A DNA stretch of 64,000 nucleotides from Archangium violaceum. Its GTDB lineage: Bacteria > Myxococcota > Myxococcia > Myxococcales > Myxococcaceae. Under the pieces are notes generated by a model that was given only the letters and a program-made list of their open reading frames with translations, was not told where the DNA came from and did not search any database. Each line of letters opens with the position of its first letter. The stretch's first letter is position 1. This document shows positions 1 to 9,821 of this stretch, piece after piece. The stretch covers positions 7,751,501 through 7,815,500 of the forward strand of contig NZ_CP069338.1 of the NCBI RefSeq assembly GCF_016859125.1. Reading direction: 5' to 3'. Made by a program: the position numbers and the translations under genes.

Positions 1-47
1 CAGAACGGGCGCCCCGCCGTGTCCTTCTCACAGTTCCAGCACTTCAC
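1..47 (-). CDS. Start of a CxxC zinc-motif protein, probably HscB co-chaperone (cut by left edge)
   Basis: Only the first 15 codons are inside the window. Read from a GTG at 47-45 they give MKCWNCEKDTAGRPF, with a GGAAGGGGG ribosome binding site just upstream. A CxxC pair right after the start is typical of the zinc-binding N-terminus found in many HscB (J-domain co-chaperone) proteins. The position directly after iscS-iscU-iscA is where hscB normally sits, and the IscU here carries the LPPVK motif that HscA recognises. HscB would deliver IscU to HscA for cluster release. The identity is inferred from these 15 residues and the context only. Confidence 0.45.
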   Translation of the reverse strand, partial: MKCWNCEKDTAGRPF

Positions 48-117
48 TTCGCGTCCCCCTTCCGGGGCAAAACGAAAGGGCCCGGCTTTTCGTGGCCGAG
101 CCCCACTTGAACACAGA

Positions 118-150
118 CCCTCACCCCAGCCCTCTCCCGGAGGGAGAGGG
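118..150. repeat. Intergenic CCCTCTCCC hairpin element (copy 1)
   Basis: A 12-nt lead CCCTCACCCCAG is followed by a perfect hairpin CCCTCTCCC-GGA-GGGAGAGGG. It lies between the iscA stop and the next gene of the operon. The same element occurs inverted at 40851-40883 and as a bare hairpin at 53356-53376, so it is a dispersed intergenic (REP-like) repeat and not a gene-specific terminator. No T-tract follows. Confidence 0.7.
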
Positions 151-153
151 GGC

Positions 154-555
154 TTACACGGAGAAGCTCTCTCCGCAGCCGCACGAGCCCTTCACGTTGG
201 GGTTGTTCAGCTTGAACCCCGAGGCCATCAGCGTCGACTCGTACACGATCTCCGTGCCGAGCAGGTACAGGTAGCTCTTCGGGTCCACGAACACCCGCAC
301 CCCGTCCCGCTCGAAGATCTTGTCCTTCTCGCGCGGCTTCTCCGCCCACTCCATCACGTACGCCAGCCCCGAACATCCGCCGCCCCTCACCGCGATGCGC
401 AGCCCCGCATCCGGCGTCTGCCGCTCCTCCAGCAGTTTCCGGAGCTGCGTCACCGCGCTGTCGTGCAGCGTGATGCCCCTCGCCGGCTTCGCGGCCGGGG
501 TGGCAGGCGCCGTCTGCGTCTGGCTCGTCTGGGTACTCGCCTGCTCGTTCATCAC
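154..555 (-). CDS. iscA: A-type iron-sulfur carrier IscA/HesB
   Basis: A 133-residue A-type Fe-S carrier protein that accepts or delivers clusters to apo-proteins in the cytoplasm. The three conserved cysteines are present: C61 in GGGCSGL and C125/C127 in the terminal GSCGCGESF motif. The first ~26 residues are a Q/T/A/P-rich tail absent from the shorter E. coli IscA (about 107 residues). It is the third gene of a minus-strand iscS-iscU-iscA set, with only 22 bp between it and iscU, which supports co-transcription. ErpA or HesB are alternative labels within the same family. Confidence 0.93.
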   Translation of the reverse strand: MMNEQASTQTSQTQTAPATPAAKPARGITLHDSAVTQLRKLLEERQTPDAGLRIAVRGGGCSGLAYVMEWAEKPREKDKIFERDGVRVFVDPKSYLYLLGTEIVYESTLMASGFKLNNPNVKGSCGCGESFSV

Positions 556-577
556 GCGCCTCCTCCTTCGGTCCTGC

Positions 578-976
578 TCACGCCTTGTTCTGCCGCGCCT
601 CGCGCTTCTTCTTGAAATCCTCGATGGCCGCCTTGATGGCGTCCTCGGCCAGCACCGAGCAGTGGATCTTCACCGGCGGCAGCGCCAGCTCGCGAGCCAC
701 GTCCTTGTTGGAGATGGTCATCGCCTCGTCCACCGTCTTGCCCTTCACCCACTCGGTCACCAGCGAGCTGGACGCGATGGCCGAGCCGCACCCGAAGGTC
801 TTGAACTTGGCGTCCTCGATGATGCCCTCGTCGGTGATCTTCAGCTGCAGGCGCATCACGTCGCCGCACGCTGGCGCTCCCACCAGACCGGTCCCCACGT
901 TGGGATCCTGCTTGTCGAGCGTGCCGACATTGCGGGGGTTCTCGTAGTGGTCGATGACTTTGTCGCTGTAGGCCAT
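578..976 (-). CDS. iscU: Iron-sulfur cluster scaffold IscU
   Basis: A 132-residue scaffold on which Fe-S clusters are assembled with sulfur from IscS. The three cluster cysteines are C37 (PACGDV), C63 (FGCGSA) and C106 (KIHCSV). The LPPVK motif at residues 99-103 is the HscA chaperone recognition site, so this is the Isc-type scaffold and not SufU or NifU. Length matches the family (about 128). It lies between iscS and iscA; the 110 bp separating it from iscS include a G/C-rich inverted repeat (1018-1079) that could tune expression of the downstream genes. Confidence 0.95.
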   Translation of the reverse strand: MAYSDKVIDHYENPRNVGTLDKQDPNVGTGLVGAPACGDVMRLQLKITDEGIIEDAKFKTFGCGSAIASSSLVTEWVKGKTVDEAMTISNKDVARELALPPVKIHCSVLAEDAIKAAIEDFKKKREARQNKA

Positions 977-1086
977 GGTGCTCCCGTACTCTCTTATGAA
1001 GCCTTGTCACCGGGTCCGTTGCCCGGCAACCGTGCCGGGGCAGGGGGCCCGTCTGCCCTCCTACCAGGGGAGGGCACCGGACGGTG

Positions 1087-2451
<1,365 letters not shown>

Positions 2452-2803
2452 TTCGGTAAACCTTCCGGACGACTGTCCGTCCCCTCGCCGCAGGTGCCGG
2501 TAACCCCGCGAGGCCCTAGGAGGTCCTACATGGACACACCTAATGTGGACTGGACCGGTCAATTATAAAATCGAGCCCCCCTCGGTCAAGCTGACATAAG
2601 GAGAGGGCGTTCCAGCCTCTATCAACCGCGAATCGGACCGATTCAGTCCTCTATCACGGGTGGACCGGAGCGGCGCGGTCCAATTCGGTGCACGTGCGCC
2701 AGGGTGGAGCACCCCTGGCGGCCAAGTGCGCGATTTCAGGGCAGGGGGGCGTTGGCCGACGGGCTGCAATTCCGGGAGTCCGAGACTTCCGGAGGTTGCG
2801 CCG
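2452..2803. promoter_or_regulatory. Divergent control region between iscS and the SPFH gene, with GGACCG palindromes
   Basis: This 352-bp gene-free stretch contains the isc promoter and three copies of the core GGACCG/CGGTCC. They are TGGACCGGTCA around 2551-2561, a perfect inverted repeat GAATCGG-A-CCGATTC at 2630-2644, and TGGACCG-8 nt-CGGTCCA at 2661-2682. Repeated palindromes with a shared core suggest operators controlling one or both flanking genes. No ORF here looks coding. Confidence 0.5.
2562..2589 (-). promoter_or_regulatory. Sigma-70 promoter of the isc operon
   Basis: On the minus strand a -35 TTGACC (2584-2589) and a perfect -10 TATAAT (2562-2567) are separated by 16 bp. Transcription would begin near 2554 and give a leader of about 100 nt before iscS. 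A GACCGGTC palindrome immediately downstream of the -10, over the start site, is well placed for a repressor such as an Rrf2-family regulator. The promoter is seen in the sequence; the regulator is inferred. Confidence 0.7.
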
Positions 2804-4435
2804 ATGAGCACGAACGAGAAGCGGGCCGTGAAGCTGAACGCCGTGGGGGCCCTGGAGCTGGCGTCCGCACAGGGGGGCGGGGACGAGCCGCGCCGGTACC
2901 AGGGCGGGTGGCGCGCGGGCAAGCCGGAGGAGGATCCGGAGAAGATGAAGAAGTGGGGCCTCGTCACCGCGAGGCCGAGCGAGTTCCTCATCCACATGCG
3001 ACGGGGCCGGGTTCGCGAGGTGAGCGGGCAGGGGGCCTCGTGCTTCAAGCTGCCGGGCGACGCGGTGGCGATCGTCCCCACGAGCGTGCAGCGGTTGCAG
3101 TTCACCGCGGACCAGGTGACGAGCGAGAAGGTGGGCGTCCAGGTGACGGGCCTGGCGGTGTACCGCATCGTGGATCCGCTGGTGGCCTTCCGGATGCTGA
3201 ACTTCTCCTTCCCGGAGCGGGCGCAGCAGAAGCTGCAGGAGCTGCTGCGGGAGATGTTCGTGGGCGCGGTGCGGCGGCTGGTGGCGAACCTGTCGGTGGA
3301 GGAGTGCCTCTCCAAGCGCAAGGAGGGCATCGCCACGGAGTTGATGCGGGAGATCGCCCCGGTGGTGTCGGGCAAGGGGCGGCTGGAGGACCGGAGCGAC
3401 ACGGGGTGGGGCGTGGTCCTGGACACGATCGAAATCCAGGACGTGCGGGTGCTGTCGGAGACGGTGTTCGCGAACATGCAGGCGCGCTTCCGGCAGGAGC
3501 AGGAGCGGGTGGCGCGCGAGGCGGAGCTGGCGAAGGAGCGCTTCATCCGGCGGGAGGAGGCGGAGGCGGAGCGGCAGATCTCCCTGACGCGGCTGGCGAC
3601 GGAGGAGGAGGTCCGTCACAAGCGGCAGGAGGCGGAGGAGCAGGCGAAGCTGGAGGCGCTGGCGGTCGAGTCGCGCGTGGAGGAGGCGCGGGTCGCCAAG
3701 GAGCGGAGCACCCGGCAGGCGCAGGTGGGGCTGGAGCGCGAGACGGCGCTGGCGAGGCTGAATGCCGAGCTGGAGGTGAGGGAGCAGAAGGCGAGGGCGG
3801 AGGAGACGCAGAAGCTGGCGCAGCTCGAGGCCGAGCGGAGGCTGGCGGAGGCGAAGCTGGCGCAGGAGCGGGCGCTGGCGGCGGCGAAGGCGCAGGCGGA
3901 GCTGGAGAAGCTGAAGCTGGAGCAGGAGGCGGAGGCGGCGCGCCTGGCACACGAGCGGCGGATGGCGGCGGTGCGCGCGGAGGCGGAGCTGGAGAAGCTG
4001 CACCAGGAGCAGCAGGCGCAGGCGTCCCGGCACGCGGCGATGATGGAGGTGCTGCTGCAGGAGGCGGAGCGGGCGAGGGCGCAGGCGAAGGTTGCGGAGG
4101 CGCGGTGTGCCATCGCCGAGGCGGAGCTGGCGATGGCGGAGATGGAGGCGCGCAAGGCCCGCATCACGCAGGACCCGGAGCTGGCGCGGGTGCGCGCGCT
4201 GCGGGAGATCGAGAACACGCTCTCACCGGAGTCCATCCAGCTGGTGGTGGCGCAGCAGCTGCCGCAGGTGGCCGCCGCGTTCCAGCAGAAGATGGGCGAG
4301 GTGCACGTGACGGCGGTGGATGGAGCCAACCCGTTCGGCTACATCGCGGCGGCGGTGGAAGGCGTCATGGGGCTGGCGAAGTCGGCGGGCCTGCGGGTGC
4401 CAACCCCGCCGGTGTCTACCCCTCCAAACGGGTGA
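2804..4435 (+). CDS. SPFH/band-7 domain protein with long coiled coil
   Basis: A 543-residue protein. The N-terminal third (about residues 40-240) resembles SPFH/band-7 proteins (stomatin/flotillin-like, scaffold proteins usually associated with membranes). Residues 230-480 are an almost uninterrupted E/A/R/Q-rich coiled coil, as in flotillins. No signal peptide or obvious transmembrane segment is visible. The start is the ATG at 2804 with GGAGG 8 nt upstream; the longer frame upstream carries no family sequence. Its last 20 bp overlap the 3' end of the convergent map gene. The specific role is unknown. Confidence 0.75.
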   Translation: MSTNEKRAVKLNAVGALELASAQGGGDEPRRYQGGWRAGKPEEDPEKMKKWGLVTARPSEFLIHMRRGRVREVSGQGASCFKLPGDAVAIVPTSVQRLQFTADQVTSEKVGVQVTGLAVYRIVDPLVAFRMLNFSFPERAQQKLQELLREMFVGAVRRLVANLSVEECLSKRKEGIATELMREIAPVVSGKGRLEDRSDTGWGVVLDTIEIQDVRVLSETVFANMQARFRQEQERVAREAELAKERFIRREEAEAERQISLTRLATEEEVRHKRQEAEEQAKLEALAVESRVEEARVAKERSTRQAQVGLERETALARLNAELEVREQKARAEETQKLAQLEAERRLAEAKLAQERALAAAKAQAELEKLKLEQEAEAARLAHERRMAAVRAEAELEKLHQEQQAQASRHAAMMEVLLQEAERARAQAKVAEARCAIAEAELAMAEMEARKARITQDPELARVRALREIENTLSPESIQLVVAQQLPQVAAAFQQKMGEVHVTAVDGANPFGYIAAAVEGVMGLAKSAGLRVPTPPVSTPPNG

Positions 4436-5402
4436 GGATCTCCGCGCCATCGCGCGTCACGTGGATGGTGTGCTCGAACTGCGCCGAGCGCCTGCCGTCC
4501 GCGGTGACCACCGTCCAGTCGTCATCCCAGTCCTGGTGCTGGATGGAGCCCATCGTGAGCATGGGCTCGACGGTGAAGAACATGCCCTCCTCGATGATGT
4601 CCGTCGCGCGGGGATCGAAGTAGTGGCAGACCTGCGGCTCGAGGTGGAACACCTCGCCGATGCCGTGTCCGCAGTAGGCGCGCACCACGCCGTAGCCATA
4701 GCGGCTGGCGTGCGCCTCGATGGCCCGGCCGATGACGTTGATGGGCAGGCCCGGGCGTACCGCCTCGATGCCCAACATCATGCACTCGCGGGTCACCCGG
4801 AGCAGCTGCTCGGAGGCCGCGTCGATCTTCCCCACGGGGAAGGTCGCCGAGCAGTCGCCGTGCATCCCATCGAGGTAGATGGTGATGTCGAGGTTGACGA
4901 TGTCTCCGTCCTCCAGGGGCCGGCTGTCCGGGATGCCGTGGAGGATGACCTCGTTGACCGAGGTGCAGAGCGACTTGGGGAACCCGTGGTAGTTCAGCGT
5001 GCTGGGGTAGCCACCGCGGCGGATGTACTCCTCGTGCGCGATGGCGTCGATCGCGTCCGTCGTGACACCCGGCCGCAAGGCGGCACCCGTTACCTGGAGG
5101 ACCTCGGCGGCGGCGCGGCAGGCCCTCCGCATCCGCTCCAGCCGGGTCGCCGGATCTCCCTTCACCCCGGGGCCGGGACGACCCGTCTCCGCGTAGTCGG
5201 GCCGAGGGATGTGGGGAGGCACCGGACGGCGAGGGCTCACCACGCCCGGCTTCACACGCCGGGAAGCGGGCACCGGTGCACGTGCCTGGCTGTCCTCGCC
5301 CCGGTGGCACTTCTTGTACTTGGTTCCGCTCCCGCACCAGCAGGGCTCGTTGGGGCCAGGAAGCTTCGCGGGGGGCAGGACGGGCGTGTTGGACGTGCTC
5401 AT
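4416..5402 (-). CDS. map: Type I methionine aminopeptidase with N-terminal SEC-C zinc motif
   Basis: Removes the initiator methionine from nascent proteins in the cytoplasm. The catalytic half carries the M24A metal ligands: the two Asp of NLDITIYLDGMHGD, the His of CGHGIGEVFH, the Glu of FTVEPM and the Glu of QFEHTI. The N-terminus has a SEC-C zinc motif, CWCGSGTKYKKCH (residues 21-33), followed by a Pro/Arg-rich linker, so at 328 residues it is longer than E. coli MAP (264). SEC-C-tagged MAPs are thought to bind the ribosome. Start placed at the ATG 5402; a 12-codon longer form is possible. Confidence 0.92.
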   Translation of the reverse strand: MSTSNTPVLPPAKLPGPNEPCWCGSGTKYKKCHRGEDSQARAPVPASRRVKPGVVSPRRPVPPHIPRPDYAETGRPGPGVKGDPATRLERMRRACRAAAEVLQVTGAALRPGVTTDAIDAIAHEEYIRRGGYPSTLNYHGFPKSLCTSVNEVILHGIPDSRPLEDGDIVNLDITIYLDGMHGDCSATFPVGKIDAASEQLLRVTRECMMLGIEAVRPGLPINVIGRAIEAHASRYGYGVVRAYCGHGIGEVFHLEPQVCHYFDPRATDIIEEGMFFTVEPMLTMGSIQHQDWDDDWTVVTADGRRSAQFEHTIHVTRDGAEILTRLEG

Positions 5403-5450
5403 GGGGGTGCTTTCTATACCAACACCTTGGGGGGCCACCCGAAGTCCTCT

Positions 5451-6443
5451 TCAAGTCCCCGGAGTGGGCGCGTGTGCTGGCAGGATGCCCTCCTGCTTCA
5501 GCGCCTTCCAGAACGAGGCGGGGATGGGCTGACGCATCAGCTCCACGTTCTGGCGCACCCGCTCCCCGCTCTTGGCCCCGGGGATGACCGAGGCCACGAC
5601 GGGATGGGCCGCGCAGAACTGCAGGGCCGCCGCCTTGATGTCTACGCCGTGCTGACGGCACATCGCGGCGATGCGGTCCCGCGCGGCCACCTGCTCGCGA
5701 GGCGCCTCCGCGTACTCGAACATGGAGCCTCCCGCGAGCAGGCCGGAGTTGTAGGGGCCTCCCACGACGACCTTCACGCCGCGCGCGGCACAAGCGGGGA
5801 ACAGCGTGTCCAGGGCCGCGAGATCCAACAGGCTGTATCGCCCGGCGAGCAGGAATACGTCCGGGTCCGACTCCTCCAGCGCTCGCTGGCAGGCCTCCAC
5901 CCGGTTCACGCCCAGGCCCCAGGCGCGGATGACGCCCTGGTCTCGCAGGCGGCTCAGCTCGCGCGCCGCGCCCTTCATGGCGGTGGAGAAGACCTCGGTC
6001 CAGCCCGGCCCGTGATGATCCTCGGCCACGTCGTGGATGTAGGCGATGTCGATGCGCCCCACACCGAGTCGCTGCAGGCTGTCCTCGATGGAGCGGCGTG
6101 TGCCGTCGGCGGAGTAGTCGTAGCGCACCTGGAAGGGCAGGACGCCGATGAAGGGGCCCAGCGTGTCGGGCGCCTTCGGATCGGGGATCAGCAAGCGGCC
6201 GACCTTGGTGGAGAGGACGTACTCGTCGCGATTGTAGCGGCGCAGCACGCGGCCGAAGCGGTGCTCGGACAGGCCGCACCCGTACATCGGCGCGGTGTCG
6301 AAGTACCGGATGCCGGAGTCCCAGGCCGCGACCAGTGCGCCCTCGGCGGTTTCCTCGTCGACGCGGTTGAACATGTTGCCCAGGGGAGCGCCTCCGAAGC
6401 CGAGCGGGCCGGGCGGAGCGAAATGCTTGGGGGTACCAGCCAT
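5451..6443 (-). CDS. Aldo/keto reductase (D-threo-aldose/pyridoxal dehydrogenase type)
   Basis: A 330-residue NAD(P)-dependent oxidoreductase of the AKR superfamily. The catalytic tetrad is visible: Asp and Tyr in YFDTAPMYG, Lys in STKVGR and His in YIHDV. The start LGFGGAPLGN, the GGPYNSGLLAG segment and the SVIPGAKS cofactor loop resemble the D-threo-aldose 1-dehydrogenase/pyridoxal 4-dehydrogenase branch. The substrate cannot be fixed from sequence. It lies 48 bp upstream of map on the same strand, probably by chance and not function. Confidence 0.85.
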   Translation of the reverse strand: MAGTPKHFAPPGPLGFGGAPLGNMFNRVDEETAEGALVAAWDSGIRYFDTAPMYGCGLSEHRFGRVLRRYNRDEYVLSTKVGRLLIPDPKAPDTLGPFIGVLPFQVRYDYSADGTRRSIEDSLQRLGVGRIDIAYIHDVAEDHHGPGWTEVFSTAMKGAARELSRLRDQGVIRAWGLGVNRVEACQRALEESDPDVFLLAGRYSLLDLAALDTLFPACAARGVKVVVGGPYNSGLLAGGSMFEYAEAPREQVAARDRIAAMCRQHGVDIKAAALQFCAAHPVVASVIPGAKSGERVRQNVELMRQPIPASFWKALKQEGILPAHAPTPGT

Positions 6444-6475
6444 GGAGTCCTCCTATCGGGGGTGACTTCCTCGTT

Positions 6476-7702
6476 CTAGCGCATGGCGGCGAGCAGCCTG
6501 CCCCCGAGTGTCACGACCAGGGCGTCCTCCATCAGCCCCGCCACCACGTTGGGCAGGCCCAGGCGGCGCGTCGCCAGTTGTCGCAGCTTGTAGAAGGCGA
6601 AGCTCGAGGCCACGGCCGCCGCGGCACCGAGCAGGGCCCGGCCGGCGGACAATCGTTGGTGTGGCGCGGCCACGGCGGCGCCGGCCAGCGCACCGGAGAG
6701 GGCCCGTGCCACCAGGGATGGCGGCGAGATACGTGCGGGGGTCCACGGCAGCTTGTCCCCGACCAGCTCTCCGGCCGCCAGCACGGCCAGCACGCGCGAG
6801 GTCCGCCGCGACGCGAGTGCGTGTGCTCGTCCTTTGGGCGCCTCGACGGGCTCACGTGAGAGCTGGTGGCTGAGGAGTGCAGGGGCGCTGAAGGTTCGCA
6901 TTCCGGCCAGCACCCCGAAGCCCACGGTCGTCAACAGTTTGTCTCGTCTCACGCGCTCCACCTCCCGCTCGGTGCCGCTGAGGCGGCGGCCCAGGGCCTT
7001 CTGCGAATAGAACCGCACCGACTTCAACCCCACCTCCACGTGCGACAACTCCTCGGCCTCGGGATGCCGCTCCAGGTGGCCGGTGCGCATCAACCCCCGC
7101 AGACGCGCGTGGGACAGGTGGTGCCAGGCGCGCTGGTAGCGTCGCCCCATCAACTCGAAGCCCACGTAGCTCCACCAGTTGGGGAAGTGTCCCTCGCGCC
7201 AGGCGGCCTTGATGTGGAAGCGCAGCTCTCCGCTGCCGTGGTCCTTGCTGAGGAGGAACCACTCCCGCCCGGCCTCGATGTGCCCCCACAGGGTGTCGAG
7301 GCGGAAGCCGAACACGGTGCGCCCCTCCGTGTCCTCATCGCGGACGGCGCCGATGCGCACCGGACAGAGGTAATGCGGGCCCACGCTCTTCAGCTCGAGC
7401 AACACCGGGCGTCCCTCCAACGGCGTGGAGGCATCGAAGTGGGCATGCACGATGCGCGGGTCGGAGAAACCGTAGTGGATGACGGCGTGCTTCAGCCTGT
7501 CGAACGCGTCATCCCCGGACGGCGGGCCCGGGCGATCGCGGGCGATGACGGCCTGCGACTCCACCTGGCTCCAGCCCCTGTCGAGCGTCATCTGCTCCTC
7601 GGTCTCCTCGAAGTTGAGGGGGAGGGTCGCGGCCCGCTCGAGCAGCGCCGACACCTCGTTCTTCGACCAGCCTCTCATCCAGCGCCACTCCACGTCCGTC
7701 AT
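6476..7702 (-). CDS. DUF1990-like domain fused to a DUF4126-like membrane domain
   Basis: A 408-residue protein of unknown function. Residues about 25-235 look like DUF1990 (YGFSDPRIV segment, GHIEAGREWFLL, and a W/Y/R-rich region GRRYQRAWHH). Residues about 255-408 are hydrophobic and begin TTVGFGVLAGMRTFSAPALL, which resembles DUF4126 membrane proteins. The two domains are normally separate. The gene is translationally coupled to the next upstream gene (ATGA overlap at 7699-7702), which is also DUF1990-like. No catalytic role is assigned. Confidence 0.65.
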   Translation of the reverse strand: MTDVEWRWMRGWSKNEVSALLERAATLPLNFEETEEQMTLDRGWSQVESQAVIARDRPGPPSGDDAFDRLKHAVIHYGFSDPRIVHAHFDASTPLEGRPVLLELKSVGPHYLCPVRIGAVRDEDTEGRTVFGFRLDTLWGHIEAGREWFLLSKDHGSGELRFHIKAAWREGHFPNWWSYVGFELMGRRYQRAWHHLSHARLRGLMRTGHLERHPEAEELSHVEVGLKSVRFYSQKALGRRLSGTEREVERVRRDKLLTTVGFGVLAGMRTFSAPALLSHQLSREPVEAPKGRAHALASRRTSRVLAVLAAGELVGDKLPWTPARISPPSLVARALSGALAGAAVAAPHQRLSAGRALLGAAAAVASSFAFYKLRQLATRRLGLPNVVAGLMEDALVVTLGGRLLAAMR

Positions 7703-8322
7703 GTCTCGTCTCCCCGAGCGAGGAAGGTGGGGCCCCGGACGTCATCCGCGCTCTCGTGCTCCTTCTTCATCACGGTGGTCTCCGCGTGGATGAAGCCGAT
7801 GACGCCCTCGCCCACGGTGAGGGCCACGGTGTTCACGAAGTCGGCCCAGGTGTTGGTCTGCATGGCCTCGCCGCCCGTTCGGAACCCCAGGTACTTCACT
7901 CGCGAGCCCGAGCGCGCCCGGCTGCGGATGTGGAAGATGACGTCGCCCCGCTCGTTGCGGTAGGCCCCGAAGGTGATGCGTCCCGCCTCGGGGTGTCCGG
8001 GCAGGGTGGCCAGGGTGAGGCTCTGGCGATCCCGGTGGATGATGCGCACGTGGAACGTCCCCGCCCCGCGGATGCGCACCCGCAGCTCGTCACCCGTTTC
8101 GAGTAGCCGGTTCCGCTCGTTCTCGGGCGTGAAGACGACCAGCTCCTCGGGGGCGAACTCCGCGAAGCGGGCGGACACCAGCTCCATCAGCTCCGAGGGA
8201 GAGCAGCGGCAGTGGTCGATGAGGGCCCAGTAGTCTCGCTGCAGCAGGGGCCCGGCGCCGTCCACCGCGGACAACAACCCATCCTGCAACCCATCGCCTG
8301 CTTCCATGCCTGCTCCCGCCAT
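7699..8322 (-). CDS. DUF1990-like protein
   Basis: 207 residues, preceded by GAGGAGG 5 nt before the ATG at 8322. The central part (GHPEAGRITFGAYRNERGDV, then FHIRSRARSGS) matches the pattern of DUF1990 proteins, including the Arg-rich region after the beta hairpin. Its stop overlaps the start of the neighbouring DUF1990-DUF4126 gene, so the two are co-translated and may act together. Function unknown; no signal peptide or membrane segment is seen. Confidence 0.6.
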   Translation of the reverse strand: MAGAGMEAGDGLQDGLLSAVDGAGPLLQRDYWALIDHCRCSPSELMELVSARFAEFAPEELVVFTPENERNRLLETGDELRVRIRGAGTFHVRIIHRDRQSLTLATLPGHPEAGRITFGAYRNERGDVIFHIRSRARSGSRVKYLGFRTGGEAMQTNTWADFVNTVALTVGEGVIGFIHAETTVMKKEHESADDVRGPTFLARGDET

Positions 8323-8389
8323 CTCGCCTCCTCATCCAGGAGTCCTCAATATGTGTGGGGCGCAATGGTGGGCGCATGGGGAGGGCGTC

Positions 8390-8680
8390 ATGCAGCAGGA
8401 CATCAATCCGGCGAGCGAGAAGTCATTGAGGGACTATCGGGCCGCAGCGGTGATGCGCGCCGAGCATGACGAGGGCTCGTTCACCCGGTTGCTGGAGCAG
8501 CAGACGGCGAAGATTCCCTCGGACGTCTTCCTCTTCGCCAGTCTGTGCGCGATGGCCTTCTCACTGGGCGCGGAGTTGGCTCAACGGGACCGGGCCAGCC
8601 GCTTCGTGGGCATGTGGGTGGGGCCGCTGCTCATCATGGGCGTCTACAACAAGATGGTGAAGACGTTCGGAGCGCGCTGA
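8390..8680 (+). CDS. Small membrane protein of unknown function
   Basis: 96 residues from the ATG at 8390 (GGGGAGGG just upstream). Two hydrophobic segments at about residues 46-64 and 72-89 suggest a two-pass inner-membrane protein; the N-terminal half is hydrophilic. It is divergent from the DUF1990 pair and convergent with the following STAS-like gene. No recognised family. Confidence 0.6.
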   Translation: MQQDINPASEKSLRDYRAAAVMRAEHDEGSFTRLLEQQTAKIPSDVFLFASLCAMAFSLGAELAQRDRASRFVGMWVGPLLIMGVYNKMVKTFGAR

Positions 8681-8702
8681 GCGCTGGCGGTGGGCATCGG
8701 CG

Positions 8703-9164
8703 TCAGCCGGCGCGCTGCCCCTCGTGCAGACCGTGGTGCCGCAGGATGCGCTGGGCGGCGGGTTGGAGTCCCGCGTCGTCCAGGCACTTCGCCGTCCACT
8801 TCACGGCCTCGGGCAGGGAACTGGCCGTGAGGTACGGGAAGGGAGGGGGCTTGAGGTAGAGCATGAGGCTCGCCGCCAGCTGCATCACGGGCGAGGTGAT
8901 GATGGTGGCGCAGCCCAGGAGGCGTGTGCGAAGCAGCGCGTCGTGCTCCCTGACGAACTCCGCCAGCCGCTGGCGATTCTCGGTCGTCATCATGATCACC
9001 TGCTGCGTGTCGACGATGACCACGAGCTTCTCTTCCCGCTTCAGGTGGTCGAGCATCTGGACGAAGTAGGCCTCCTGCTGCTGGAGGGAGGGCTGCCCCA
9101 CGAACCTCACCACCAGCAGTGGCCACTGCGTGTCGTCGATGGTGATGGAGCCCGAGATGCTCAT
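8703..9164 (-). CDS. STAS/SpoIIAA-like protein
   Basis: 153 residues starting MSISGSITIDDTQ at 9164. The alternation of beta strands and helices (LLVVRFVG, KLVVIVDTQQV, ATIITSPVMQLA) and the closing LTASSLPEAVKW resemble the small SpoIIAA/STAS-like proteins common in myxobacteria. These are usually soluble regulatory or partner-binding domains; no phospho-acceptor Ser is obvious. The open frame continues far upstream, but that part is antisense to the MaoC and MFS genes and is not coding. Confidence 0.55.
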   Translation of the reverse strand: MSISGSITIDDTQWPLLVVRFVGQPSLQQQEAYFVQMLDHLKREEKLVVIVDTQQVIMMTTENRQRLAEFVREHDALLRTRLLGCATIITSPVMQLAASLMLYLKPPPFPYLTASSLPEAVKWTAKCLDDAGLQPAAQRILRHHGLHEGQRAG

Positions 9165-9356
9165 GCCGTGTGTTCGAGAGAGTGCCTGGGAACAGTGTAT
9201 TCCCATGGCGAGGGGGTTTCGCCTGGGGGGCCCCATCGGGCGATGGTTCGAGGGGACCTGTGTCGCGAGGAGAACGGATGAGCTGCCGCCGCATCGAAAC
9301 TTGCCGCGGCTTCCGAAGCTTTGAAAGCATCGGCGCGGGCTCCTATAGGGGAACAC

Positions 9357-9806
9357 ATGCGCTACTTCGAGGACTTTCAGGTGGGACAGGTACACGAGCT
9401 CGGCTCGTATGTGGTGACGCGCGAGGAGATCCTCGCGTTCGCCCGGCAGTACGATCCGCAGCCCTTTCACATCGATGAGGAAGCCGGTCGTCAATCCATC
9501 TACGGGAGCATCATCGCCAGTGGCTGGCAGACCGCGGCCATCTGCCACCGGCTGCTCGTTCGCGGCGTGTTGGAGGACTCCTCGAGCATGGGCTCGCCGG
9601 GCCTGGACGAGCTGCGCTGGCTGCGTCCGGTGCGGCCCGGGGACACGCTCTCCGCGCGCATCGAGGTGCTCGAGTCCACGCCCTCGCGCAGCAAGCCGGA
9701 TCGCGGCTCCATCAAGATTCGCATGGAGGTCCGCAACCAGCAGGGCGAGGTGGTGATGACCGAGAGTCCCATCGCGCTGTTCCGCCGCCGCCCCACGACG
9801 ACGTGA
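9357..9806 (+). CDS. MaoC-like hotdog dehydratase
   Basis: 149 residues with the MaoC/R-hydratase pattern: [16 protein letters not shown] at the start, [16 protein letters not shown] containing the catalytic Asp/His pair, SGWQTAA, then [13 protein letters not shown]. The family hydrates trans-2-enoyl-CoA or a related acyl thioester. Start at ATG 9357. The 16-bp gap to the next gene suggests co-transcription with the AmpG-like transporter, though no functional link is obvious. Confidence 0.85.
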   Translation: MRYFEDFQVGQVHELGSYVVTREEILAFARQYDPQPFHIDEEAGRQSIYGSIIASGWQTAAICHRLLVRGVLEDSSSMGSPGLDELRWLRPVRPGDTLSARIEVLESTPSRSKPDRGSIKIRMEVRNQQGEVVMTESPIALFRRRPTTT

Positions 9807-9821
9807 GCTAGGGTCCCGGGT

